Assembly: GCA_964390715.1 (NCBI GenBank)
Contig: CAYMIM010000044.1
Location: 1-7,504 of the forward strand
Direction of reading: 5' to 3'
Length of the DNA: 7,504 bases
Origin: JACOVP01 sp964390715
GTDB taxonomy: Archaea; Nanobdellota; Nanobdellia; SCGC-AAA011-G17; UBA489
The notes beneath the pieces were generated by a model, which was given only the letters and a program-made list of their open reading frames with translations, ran no database searches and was not told where the DNA came from. Positions within the stretch are counted from its first letter, which is position 1. The number at the start of each line of letters is the position of its first letter. Made by a program: the position numbers and the translations under genes. Shown here in pieces: positions 1 to 6,053 of the stretch.

Positions 1-476
1 TGAAAAAAGAAGATCTGTGGGCTGTCATGAAACTAGCACTAGAAAAAAGCGAAGTGTTGAAGAGACGATTCAGACATTGCGCTGGCAGAGCGCTGATGAT
101 CTTAAGAAATTATAAAGGACGAGAGAAAAAAGTCGGGAAGCAGCAAGTGAGCAGCATGATCTTGATGAGCGCTTTAAGACGCATTAGCGATAATTTCTCT
201 ATTCTGAAAGAAGCTAGGAGAGAAGTGCTTGAAGACTTGATGGATATTGAGCACGCGGCTGTTGTACTGCAGCAATTACGAGAACGAGATATTGACCTGA
301 AGCAATTTCATACTCCTTTACCGAGTCCGTTCGCTTTCAAACTGATCACTGATGGCTACACAGATATTTTAAAGATGGAAGACAAGGTTGAGTTCATCAA
401 GAGAATGCATAAGAATGTGCTCGCTAAACTTGGCAAAAATTATAATGTGCAAGAGATTATGGTGAAAGAAGAATAA
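1..476 (+). CDS. C-terminal part of an Lhr-type ATP-dependent DNA helicase (5'-truncated by window edge)
   Basis: The reading frame is open from the first bases of the window (KKEDLWAV precedes the first ATG at 27), so this is the tail of a longer gene and the ATG at 27 is probably internal. The segment KRRFRHCAGRALMILRNYKG followed by GREKKVGKQQ, and the later PSPFAFKLITDGYTDILKMED, resemble the C-terminal region of archaeal Lhr-like superfamily 2 helicases, as I remember that family. Lhr enzymes are 3'-5' DNA translocases and helicases linked to DNA repair. The helicase motor motifs would lie upstream, outside the window, so activity cannot be judged here. The stop TAA is only 3 bases from the convergent stop of the next gene. 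Isoleucine codons here are ATT or ATC, with no ATA seen, which makes it a useful reference for local codon use. Family assignment is from motif recall, not from a search. Confidence 0.8.
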   Translation, partial: KKEDLWAVMKLALEKSEVLKRRFRHCAGRALMILRNYKGREKKVGKQQVSSMILMSALRRISDNFSILKEARREVLEDLMDIEHAAVVLQQLRERDIDLKQFHTPLPSPFAFKLITDGYTDILKMEDKVEFIKRMHKNVLAKLGKNYNVQEIMVKEE

Positions 477-479
477 TTA

Positions 480-878
480 TTAATATGAATAATAATCAGT
501 TATACATTTCCTTATATTATCCCATAAGGCTACTTGACCCTTTCGATGTTCTTTTAGACTATAGCCAGGAATTATTTGAAACTGTATGCCTATTATTTTT
601 GTTCTTTCAGCTAGACTTTGCGCTACTGTTCTAAAATCTGCAGATTCTCCGTTGCTATAAAATGTTCCTGTTACCTCAATTCCAGTTGTCTTAACTTTAC
701 CCGCTTCATCATATTGTCTTTCTCTTATTTCTCTCCACCTTACTGGGATTTCAAATGGTAATCTTTCTAATCTATTCCCAACATTAAATAACATTGTTCC
801 TAATTCATTTTCCTCTATAGCTTTACTAAATAAAACCTTTGACCTTCCCATAACCTCATCAAGACTATCTACTTGCAT
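480..878 (-). CDS. Hypothetical protein, 132 residues, unrecognised
   Basis: I do not recognise this family. The protein is soluble-looking, with no signal peptide or membrane segment. It has a charged N-terminal half (repeated Glu/Arg, with WREIRERQYDEAGK near residues 48-61), then an alternating segment TGIEVTGTFYSNGES that could be beta strands, and an aromatic C-terminus (TDYYSY). The ATG at 878 is supported by a TATA-like box about 27 bases upstream, which places transcription start at or next to the start codon. Codon use differs from neighbours: 8 of 11 Ile codons are ATA and 10 of 11 Arg codons are AGA or AGG, whereas the adjacent Lhr fragment uses no ATA. That suggests later acquisition or weak codon selection. 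It runs opposite to the Lhr gene and diverges from the PadR operon, so it stands alone as a transcription unit. That it is a real gene rests on length, start context and promoter. Confidence 0.62.
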   Translation of the reverse strand: MQVDSLDEVMGRSKVLFSKAIEENELGTMLFNVGNRLERLPFEIPVRWREIRERQYDEAGKVKTTGIEVTGTFYSNGESADFRTVAQSLAERTKIIGIQFQIIPGYSLKEHRKGQVALWDNIRKCITDYYSY

Positions 879-900
879 ACTTCTCTCTGCTTTCCTCCCT

Positions 901-910
901 TATATAAATA
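901..910 (-). promoter_or_regulatory. TATA box for the 480-878 gene (leaderless)
   Basis: On the minus strand this reads TATTTATATA, preceded by a purine-rich AGAAA that could serve as the TFB-binding BRE. Its centre is about 27 bases from the ATG at 878, the usual archaeal TATA-to-start-site distance, so the message should begin at or within a base or two of the start codon. A GGGAGG lies downstream of the box, but 15 bases from the ATG, too far for a standard Shine-Dalgarno site. Confidence 0.6.
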
Positions 911-954
911 TTTCTGTGAAAAATTCACTGATCAATCTGACATTTCTCTAGAGC

Positions 955-963
955 TTATAAATA
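955..963 (+). promoter_or_regulatory. Upstream TATA-like element, alternative promoter for the PadR/ABC operon
   Basis: TTATAAATA is a good archaeal TATA match. Its centre is about 29 bases before an in-frame ATG at 988, so a transcript from here could be leaderless from 988 and would carry a 15-residue N-terminal extension of the PadR protein. The TATA element at 992-999 competes with it as the main promoter. AT-rich background makes chance matches likely. Confidence 0.3.
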
Positions 964-991
964 ATTTATCCTCTCCATTTATGCGGAATGC

Positions 992-999
992 TTATATAC
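992..999 (+). promoter_or_regulatory. Probable TATA box of the PadR/ABC operon
   Basis: TTATATAC sits just before the palindrome at 1001-1032. At the usual archaeal spacing, transcription would start near 1021-1023, inside the palindrome and about 10 bases before the ATG at 1033. A repressor bound to the palindrome would cover the start site and the downstream edge of the TATA box. Confidence 0.5.
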
Positions 1000-1000
1000 T

Positions 1001-1032
1001 TGTATCGGCATCGATATATCGGAGTCGACACA
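1001..1032 (+). promoter_or_regulatory. Imperfect 32-base palindrome, candidate PadR operator
   Basis: The left arm TGTATCGGCATCGATA (1001-1016) and right arm TATCGGAGTCGACACA (1017-1032) pair at 12 of 16 positions. A perfect core CGATATATCG lies at 1012-1021 and TGT/ACA form the outer ends. The arms also read as a near direct repeat: TATCGGCATCGA (1003) and TATCGGAGTCGA (1017), 10 of 12 identical. The element ends exactly at the PadR start codon and covers the expected transcription start. PadR dimers typically bind dyads in their own promoters, so autorepression is the natural inference. No binding is shown. Confidence 0.6.
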
Positions 1033-1542
1033 ATGCAAGAAAGCTATTTGAAGATCAGCGTGTTGAAAATCCTGTCTGAAAAAGACCAAAGCGGCTATAA
1101 CCTCATGAAACATATAGAGGAAGCCATAGGCAAGAAACCCAGTTCTGGATCCATGTATCCTTTATTGCGGTCCTTACAACAGCAGAAGTATATTACTAAT
1201 AAAACCAAAGAGAGAAGTAAGGTGTATAGTTTAACTTCGCAGGGGAAATCACATTTACGAGAGATCTTAAGCCATCGACAAGAGATTTTAAATAAAATGG
1301 ATCAATCCCATAGATATTTCGAACGCATCTGCGGCCAGAAGCAACCCGGCATGAAATTTATTTTTCAAAAAATACTACAAGGCAAAGCACCTTTTGGCGC
1401 GTTTACTACGGACGCAATTCATTTTCGCGATACTTTATTCAAAGTAACACAACAAGATTTGTCAGTAACACAACAGCAAAAAATAAAAACTCTCATACAA
1501 AAAACAACACGGGAGATTGACAGCATATGCAAAAAGTCCTGA
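1033..1542 (+). CDS. PadR-family transcriptional regulator, first gene of the ABC operon
   Basis: This is a 169-residue protein with an N-terminal PadR winged helix. Residues 6-30 (LKISVLKILSEKDQSGYNLM and on) match the usual opening, with the GY pair after the first helix. Residues 37-50 (SSGSMYPLLRSLQQ) are the recognition helix region, and 58-70 (TKERSKVYSLTSQ) the wing. A helix at about 72-95 probably makes the dimer. The rest (96-169) is not typical and ends in a Gln/Lys-rich stretch containing VTQQ twice, seven residues apart. PadR proteins are usually repressors released by a small ligand. I chose the ATG at 1033 over the in-frame ATG at 988 because it gives a normal PadR N-terminus and has GGAG (1021-1024) eight bases upstream. 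The gene overlaps the ATPase gene by 16 bases, so the regulator and transporter should be co-transcribed. The palindrome directly upstream is its likely target. Confidence 0.85.
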   Translation: MQESYLKISVLKILSEKDQSGYNLMKHIEEAIGKKPSSGSMYPLLRSLQQQKYITNKTKERSKVYSLTSQGKSHLREILSHRQEILNKMDQSHRYFERICGQKQPGMKFIFQKILQGKAPFGAFTTDAIHFRDTLFKVTQQDLSVTQQQKIKTLIQKTTREIDSICKKS

Positions 1543-2228
1543 TCGAATTAAAGAATGTGTGGAAGACCTATCAGATGGGAGACAATGTAGTTCATGCACT
1601 TAGAGGAGTCTCTTTCAAAATCCATCAAGGAGAATTCGTCGCTGTTGTTGGACCAAGCGGCAGCGGGAAGAGCACGATGATGAATATTATTGGTTGCTTG
1701 GATATCCCGACGAAAGGCGCTGTGTTTTTACATGATCATAATATCGCACACTTATCAGAATCAAGACTAGCAGCGATTAGAGGAAGAACTATTGGCTTTA
1801 TTTTCCAGCAATTCAATTTGATACCTACCTTGACTGCTCTAGAAAATGTCGCGTTACCGATGTTGTTCCAAGGGAAAGATATCACTACCAGATCCGCAAG
1901 AGCACGACTGTTATTGACGAAGTTTGGACTGGGGGACAGAACACATCACAAGCCAAATGAATTATCTGGCGGACAATCACAACGAGTCGCTATTTCCAGA
2001 GCATTATCCAATGATCCTGATGTTATTTTAGCAGATGAGCCTACAGGCAATTTAGATTCTAAAACAGGATTAGAAGTCATGAAAACACTAGAAGAGATTC
2101 ATAAGAAACAGGGCAAGACGATTGTATTAGTGACGCATGATCTAGATCTAGTCCATCACGCTGAACGTGTCATTCACTTAAAGGATGGCATGGTCGAAAA
2201 AATAGTTCCAGGAGGCAAAAAACGATGA
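1527..2228 (+). CDS. ABC transporter ATP-binding protein, MacB/LolD type
   Basis: This 233-residue ATPase has every expected motif. Walker A is GPSGSGKST (42-50), the Q-loop glutamine is in FIFQQFN (about 94), and the signature is LSGGQ (146-150, followed by SQR rather than the commoner QQR). Walker B is VILADEP (166-172), the D-loop is NLDS, and the switch histidine lies in VTHD (204). The opening (IELKNVWKTYQMGDNVVHAL) and the NLIPTLTALENV segment are characteristic of the MacB/LolD/FtsE-like group, which works with four-helix permeases rather than classic importers. It should sit on the cytoplasmic side and drive the two permeases encoded downstream. The start overlaps PadR by 16 bases; a GGGAG at 1511-1515 is a somewhat distant ribosome-binding site. 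The stop overlaps the next start as ATGA. Ile codons here are mostly ATT or ATC. Confidence 0.95.
   Translation: MQKVLIELKNVWKTYQMGDNVVHALRGVSFKIHQGEFVAVVGPSGSGKSTMMNIIGCLDIPTKGAVFLHDHNIAHLSESRLAAIRGRTIGFIFQQFNLIPTLTALENVALPMLFQGKDITTRSARARLLLTKFGLGDRTHHKPNELSGGQSQRVAISRALSNDPDVILADEPTGNLDSKTGLEVMKTLEEIHKKQGKTIVLVTHDLDLVHHAERVIHLKDGMVEKIVPGGKKR
2210..2215 (+). promoter_or_regulatory. Strong Shine-Dalgarno site for the S-layer-like gene
   Basis: AGGAGG, nine bases before the ATG at 2225, lies within the 3' end of the ATPase gene. It is the best ribosome-binding site in the operon and fixes the start of the secreted subunit despite the ATGA overlap. Confidence 0.65.
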
Positions 2229-3085
2229 AACAAATACTTTTACTGGCGTTGAGTCTTTTCATACTTAGCGCTACAGTGCTGGCAGATGAAGCTGGCTTAA
2301 TTCGTGTAGACATGATGGGACAAGATCCTGACCCTGTTCGCGCAGGCGAAGTGGTTGAAGTCCGATTCAAGATTGAAAACTGGTGGGAAGACACCAAGGA
2401 TGATGTTCGTATAGAAGTTGTACCTGAATATCCTTTTAGTTTATATGGATCGAGCAATATCAAAAGCTTGGGACGACTAGAAGGAAGGAGCGAAAGCTCT
2501 GAAGCAACTTTCGCTGACTTCAAATTACGCGTTGATCAGGCGGCTGTTGATGGAGAACATGAACTCAGAATCAATATCTATACTGGTACAGCAAAAATTG
2601 AATATAAAGACCAGTTCTTTTTGGACATTGAAAATGAAAAGATCTCCTTGAAGCCTTATATCGCTACAAGTGACATTGTTGTTGGCGGGAATAAAGGAAG
2701 TATTACCATAGATATCGCGAACACGGGCGGTTATAATGTGAACTCTTTGGAGTTGACTTTATTGCCTTCTACTGGCTACAAGCTTTTGTCTACAAGCAAC
2801 TATATTTACATTGGTGATATAGATGCAGATGATGTTGAGTCTGAAGACTTTGACATTTACGTCGACGATGGCATGCAAGAAGTGAAAATCCCGATTATGT
2901 TGACCTACGAAGTTGATGACCACCCCTATACTGATGAAGTGACATTAACGCTTAATCTCTTGAGCGACACGGAAGCAAAGAAATTAGGCTTGACTTCCAG
3001 TAACACGACATATTGGGTAGCGATTGTTATTGTGATTGCTATCGTTGGCTATATTGTTTACAGGAAACGCTTCAAGAAACGATGA
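2225..3085 (+). CDS. Membrane-anchored extracytoplasmic S-layer-like (COG1361-type) protein, likely ABC transporter accessory subunit
   Basis: This is a 286-residue protein with a signal peptide (residues 1-20, MKQILLLALSLFILSATVLA, probable cut before DEAG). Two beta-sandwich-like segments follow, at about 24-118 and 128-248, then one C-terminal membrane helix (about 263-279, WVAIVIVIAIVGYIVY) and a basic cytoplasmic tail RKRFKKR. The pattern QDPDPVRAGEVVEVRFKIEN followed by VPEYPFSL is what I recall from archaeal COG1361 S-layer-domain proteins, whose folds resemble NEW3/CARDB adhesive modules. An NTT sequon sits just outside the membrane. The topology puts nearly the whole protein outside the cell, anchored by its end. 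Placement between the ATPase and the permeases, with ATGA overlaps on both sides, argues that it is a subunit or partner of the transporter, for example an adaptor or substrate-binding component. It has no MacA-type hairpin or lipoyl domain that I can see, so any MacA-like role is inference. Confidence 0.8.
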   Translation: MKQILLLALSLFILSATVLADEAGLIRVDMMGQDPDPVRAGEVVEVRFKIENWWEDTKDDVRIEVVPEYPFSLYGSSNIKSLGRLEGRSESSEATFADFKLRVDQAAVDGEHELRINIYTGTAKIEYKDQFFLDIENEKISLKPYIATSDIVVGGNKGSITIDIANTGGYNVNSLELTLLPSTGYKLLSTSNYIYIGDIDADDVESEDFDIYVDDGMQEVKIPIMLTYEVDDHPYTDEVTLTLNLLSDTEAKKLGLTSSNTTYWVAIVIVIAIVGYIVYRKRFKKR

Positions 3086-4302
3086 TTAGAGATTACGCGC
3101 AGCTCGCTTATAACTCTCTGAAAAACAGAAAGTTACGAAGCTGGCTTACTATGGTAGGCATCTTCATAGGGATAGCCGCGGTGATTTCTCTCATTGGACT
3201 AGGACAAGGATTGCGTGTTGCCGTTATGGGGCAATTTAATTTTTTGACCACTGATGTACTAACGATTCAAGCATCGGGATTGCAAAATGGGCCTCCTGGA
3301 GAAGGCGTTGTGCGTCCGCTGCTGGAATCTTATGTCGCAGATATTAGTAGAATTCCTGGTGTTGATCGAGCCATAGGACGTCTTATAGAAAGCTCAAAAA
3401 TTGAATACAATGGCTTTACTGACTTTAGCTTCGCTGCGAGCGTTCCCAATGGAAAAGACAGAAAAGAAATAGAAAGAATCGCCAACCTAGAAATTCAGGA
3501 AGGACGTTTATTAAAAGATGGGGATGTCAATAAAGTTGTCTTGGGAATAAATTACCTTAATCCAGAAACGTTTGGCAAACCTGCGCAGCTTCGCGACATG
3601 GTTACTATCCAAGGTAAAGATTTTGAAGTGGTTGGGATTTTAAAAAAGAAAGGAAGCTTCATCATTGACAACGCGATTATGCTGAATGAGGCAGTCTTGA
3701 AAGACTTGTTTGACGTGAATGACACCTATGACTTGATTGTTGCTGTAGTACAACCTGGCCAAGCAATGGGGCAAGTAAAAGAACGTGTTGAAAACTATCT
3801 GCGCAAGGAACGTGATGTAGAGAAAGGCGAAGAAGACTTCTCTGTGGAAAGTCCTGAGCAAGCGTTAGCAAATTTGGACTCTACACTGTTCGCTGTGCAG
3901 ATTTTTGTGTATGTCATCGCTGGAATATCGATTATTGTTGGCGGGATTGGCATCGCGAACACGATGTACACATCTGTTGTTGAAAGAACTAAACAAATTG
4001 GCATCATGAAAGCTATTGGCGCGCAGAGAAAGATGATTTTTACCTTGTTTTTACTTGAATCTGGATTCCTTGGGTTTGTGGGTGGTATTGTCGGGATTAT
4101 TATTGGCGCTGGGATCGCTTATGGTCTAGCATTTTTAGGATCTACTTTCCTGGGTAGTGATTTAATTCGTGTTTCATTAAGTTGGTTTATTATTTTTGGC
4201 GCGCTACTCTTTTCCTTTATCATTGGATCTGTCGCTGGATTATTCCCCGCGGTACAAGCATCAAAATTAGTTCCTGTTGAAGCGTTGAGGCATGTCAAAT
4301 GA
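3082..4302 (+). CDS. MacB/FtsX-type ABC transporter permease, first of two
   Basis: This 406-residue permease has the MacB layout: a cytoplasmic N-terminal helix, TM1 (about 22-41, in LTMVGIFIGIAAVISLIGLG), a large extracytoplasmic domain (about 45-268, MacB_PCD-like), then TM2 (270-292), TM3 (321-350) and TM4 (368-388). ERTKQIGIMKAIGA at 301-314 is the conserved FtsX-domain segment after TM2, and GLFPAVQASKLVPVEALR at 386-403 is the standard C-terminal motif. In this superfamily the permeases couple ATP hydrolysis in the cytoplasm to movements outside the membrane, rather than forming a conventional channel. I chose the ATG at 3082, which overlaps the upstream stop as ATGA and gives the family N-terminus. 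An in-frame ATG at 3013 would add 23 Cys/Tyr-rich residues encoded over the previous gene's membrane helix. No good ribosome-binding site is seen, so translational coupling is likely. It probably pairs with the next gene product. Confidence 0.92.
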   Translation: MIRDYAQLAYNSLKNRKLRSWLTMVGIFIGIAAVISLIGLGQGLRVAVMGQFNFLTTDVLTIQASGLQNGPPGEGVVRPLLESYVADISRIPGVDRAIGRLIESSKIEYNGFTDFSFAASVPNGKDRKEIERIANLEIQEGRLLKDGDVNKVVLGINYLNPETFGKPAQLRDMVTIQGKDFEVVGILKKKGSFIIDNAIMLNEAVLKDLFDVNDTYDLIVAVVQPGQAMGQVKERVENYLRKERDVEKGEEDFSVESPEQALANLDSTLFAVQIFVYVIAGISIIVGGIGIANTMYTSVVERTKQIGIMKAIGAQRKMIFTLFLLESGFLGFVGGIVGIIIGAGIAYGLAFLGSTFLGSDLIRVSLSWFIIFGALLFSFIIGSVAGLFPAVQASKLVPVEALRHVK

Positions 4303-5516
4303 TTCGACTAGACTTAATCAAATATTCTTTGGGAAGCTTGCGAGCGCGAAAACGAAGAAGTTTTTTAACTATTTTATCTGTGTTTATTGGCATCGCCGCT
4401 ATCACTACTTTGATCAGCTTTGGACAAGGCATTTCCTCTTATGTTGAACACATTTCCCAAGAGATGGGGAATGACAAACTCATGGTGCAAGCTAAAGGTT
4501 TTGGCTTTGGACCTCCCTCCTTAGATAGCAATGTCCGACTGGATAAAACTGACTTAGAAGCTGTGAGAGATGTTCATGGCGTGAGCGAAGCTACAGGATT
4601 ATACGCTATCAGTGGTGAAGCGCAGTTTAACGACCAGAAAAAATATGGCTATCTGATGGGCTCAGATTACGCGGATCATAGACTTTTACTAGAAGAATTA
4701 TTCGCTTTAGATCTTGACGAAGGGAATATGTTGCGCGGCAATGAAAAGTCAAAAGTGCTGCTCGGTTACAATTATAAACTCGCTGACAAAATTTTTAAGA
4801 AATCTGTCCGTTTACGAGACAAATTACTAATTAATAATCATACGTTTGAAGTCGCTGGATTTTATGAGTCTGTGGGCAATCCTCAGGATGATTCTAATAT
4901 CTACATCACCAAAGACGCCATGGAAAGCATTTTCGCACCAGAGAATTATATGTGGATTGTTGTTAGATCCGCTCCTGGTGTTTCACCTACCGCTCTAGCG
5001 GAAGACATCAAAGATGATTTAAGAGATCATAGACATCAAGATCCTGGAGAAGAAGACTTCTTTGTGCAGACGTTTGAGCAAGTGATCGCTACATTCAAGT
5101 CTATCTTGAGCATTATTACTGGCGTAGTTATTTTGATCGCGTTTATTTCCGTGTTTGTCGCCGCTGTGAATATCATGAATACGATGTACACCGCTACGCT
5201 GGAGAGAACGAAAGAAATTGGCGTGTTCAAAGCTATTGGCTCTAAGAATAGCGCCATTCTTTTTATTTTTGTCCTTGAAGCTGGCGTGTTAAGCTTGATC
5301 GGAGGGATTTTAGGCGTGATTATCGGCTACGCGCTCTCTACCTTCGCTGGCAATATTATAGCTGCTTCTGGCTTTGGTATTTTTACTCCTCTCTTTACTT
5401 GGCAATTGGTTGTTGGGAGTTTAGTCTTTTCTTTTATGATTGGCGCATTGTCTGGATTACTACCCGCCTATCAAGCAAGTAAATTGAAACCTGTTGACGC
5501 GCTGAGATATGAGTAA
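4299..5516 (+). CDS. MacB/FtsX-type ABC transporter permease, second of two
   Basis: This 405-residue permease has the same plan as its neighbour: TM1 (about 22-41, FLTILSVFIGIAAITTLISF), an extracytoplasmic domain (about 45-268), TM2 (270-292), TM3 (320-348) and TM4 (368-389). ERTKEIGVFKAIGS and GLLPAYQASKLKPVDALR occupy the same places as in the first permease. Shared landmarks inside the outer domain (GPPG against GPPS near residue 70, GEEDFSVESPEQ against GEEDFFVQTFEQ) show that the two arose by duplication, while most other positions differ. That suits a heterodimer with distinct outer faces. Its start overlaps the previous stop as ATGA and has GAGG (4287-4290) eight bases upstream. It is the last gene of the operon. 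Sixteen bases separate it from the convergent DUF2203 gene, and T-tracts follow on this strand. Confidence 0.92.
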   Translation: MIRLDLIKYSLGSLRARKRRSFLTILSVFIGIAAITTLISFGQGISSYVEHISQEMGNDKLMVQAKGFGFGPPSLDSNVRLDKTDLEAVRDVHGVSEATGLYAISGEAQFNDQKKYGYLMGSDYADHRLLLEELFALDLDEGNMLRGNEKSKVLLGYNYKLADKIFKKSVRLRDKLLINNHTFEVAGFYESVGNPQDDSNIYITKDAMESIFAPENYMWIVVRSAPGVSPTALAEDIKDDLRDHRHQDPGEEDFFVQTFEQVIATFKSILSIITGVVILIAFISVFVAAVNIMNTMYTATLERTKEIGVFKAIGSKNSAILFIFVLEAGVLSLIGGILGVIIGYALSTFAGNIIAASGFGIFTPLFTWQLVVGSLVFSFMIGALSGLLPAYQASKLKPVDALRYE

Positions 5517-5526
5517 TAGAAATAAA

Positions 5527-5574
5527 TTTTTGTTATTTTCTCGCGACAGAAATTCTTTTTGGGATTCTTTTTTT
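5527..5574 (+). terminator. Candidate T-rich terminator of the PadR/ABC operon
   Basis: Archaeal terminators are mostly oligo-T tracts without hairpins. Here the plus strand has T5 (5527-5531), T4 (5536-5539), T5 (5556-5560) and T7 (5568-5574) soon after the last stop of the operon. Most of them lie inside the 3' end of the convergent DUF2203 gene, where on the other strand they encode a lysine-rich tail. Confidence 0.45.
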
Positions 5575-6012
5575 CTCTCGTTTGCTTTCTTCGCGACCGC
5601 ACTTAGCGTGGAATTTATCTGTCTGTAGATCGTGAATAGATCTTCGCCCCTGGACACCGTCATCAATTTCATGCCAGAAGTTAATAGTGGATTCACCTAA
5701 GCGCCAGCATAAAAAGATTTCACGACCCTGGAACGTAGAACGAAAATCAAGCAATCCGTCATCCACATCCCGAAGAATAACTCCCTTTCTATCTACCTTG
5801 TCTAACTCGTTGTATACTTGATAGGACGCATGATGAAATTCCTTTTCCATAGCACGCTGAATGCGATCATCCTGATCAGGATCGTCATGACTAATATCAA
5901 TACTGTCCAACATGAACAAATGCCTTCTTAGATGGTTGACTTTCCTGATGTGTTTCTGGACTTCAGGCAGCATCAAACGGGCTTGTTCTAGGGTAAAATA
6001 CGCGCGTTTCAC
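5533..6012 (-). CDS. DUF2203-family protein with basic C-terminal tail
   Basis: This 159-residue soluble protein opens with YFTLEQARLMLPEVQ (5-19), the typical DUF2203 start. A helical, charged region follows, then the conserved core: KGVILRDVDDGLLDF (76-90), FLCWRLGE (100-107), FWHEIDDG (112-119) and GRRSI (122-126). No biochemical function is established for the family that I know of. The conserved Cys, Arg, His and Glu suggest a ligand or metal site, but that is inference. Residues 139-159 are an added Lys/Arg-rich tail (for example ESKREKKRIPKR) beyond the usual family end, which could bind nucleic acid. The start is GTG; no in-frame ATG is available before it, and a TATA box 28 bases upstream supports a leaderless message beginning there. 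It diverges from the phosphoesterase gene across 41 bases. Confidence 0.85.
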   Translation of the reverse strand: MKRAYFTLEQARLMLPEVQKHIRKVNHLRRHLFMLDSIDISHDDPDQDDRIQRAMEKEFHHASYQVYNELDKVDRKGVILRDVDDGLLDFRSTFQGREIFLCWRLGESTINFWHEIDDGVQGRRSIHDLQTDKFHAKCGREESKREKKRIPKRISVARK

Positions 6013-6036
6013 GATACCATAACCTATTTGAACATC

Positions 6037-6044
6037 TATATAAA
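6037..6044 (-). promoter_or_regulatory. TATA box for the DUF2203 gene (leaderless, GTG start)
   Basis: The minus strand reads TTTATATA, centred about 28 bases before the GTG at 6012, which puts transcription start at or next to the start codon. The same box is only about 14 bases from the plus-strand ATG at 6054, too near to serve that gene. No convincing separate TATA box for the plus gene is visible; the best is a weak CTATTTG at about 6024-6030. Confidence 0.55.
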
Positions 6045-6053
6045 CATTTCTTT

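Noticed and set aside
476..493. ATTATT/AATAAT inverted repeat between the Lhr and 480-878 stops
   Set aside because: It is a six-pair all-A/T stem in AT-rich sequence; too weak to call a terminator.
873..1079. 68-residue open frame on the plus strand across the divergent intergenic region
   Set aside because: It overlaps the promoters, the palindrome and the PadR start in another frame, and has no recognisable features.
1444..1475. Repeated GTAACACAACA, 21 bases apart, in the PadR gene
   Set aside because: It encodes VTQQ twice in a Gln-rich tail; two copies at low complexity do not support a functional repeat.
2170..2523. 117-residue minus-strand open frame over the S-layer-like gene
   Set aside because: It has Ser/Leu-rich composition typical of an antisense shadow, and covers the ATPase end and a signal peptide that are clearly coding on the other strand.
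3013..3081. Upstream in-frame ATG at 3013 that would extend the first permease by 23 residues
   Set aside because: The extension is Cys/Tyr-rich, is encoded over the membrane helix of the previous gene, and is unlike a permease N-terminus; the ATGA overlap at 3082 matches the other junctions.
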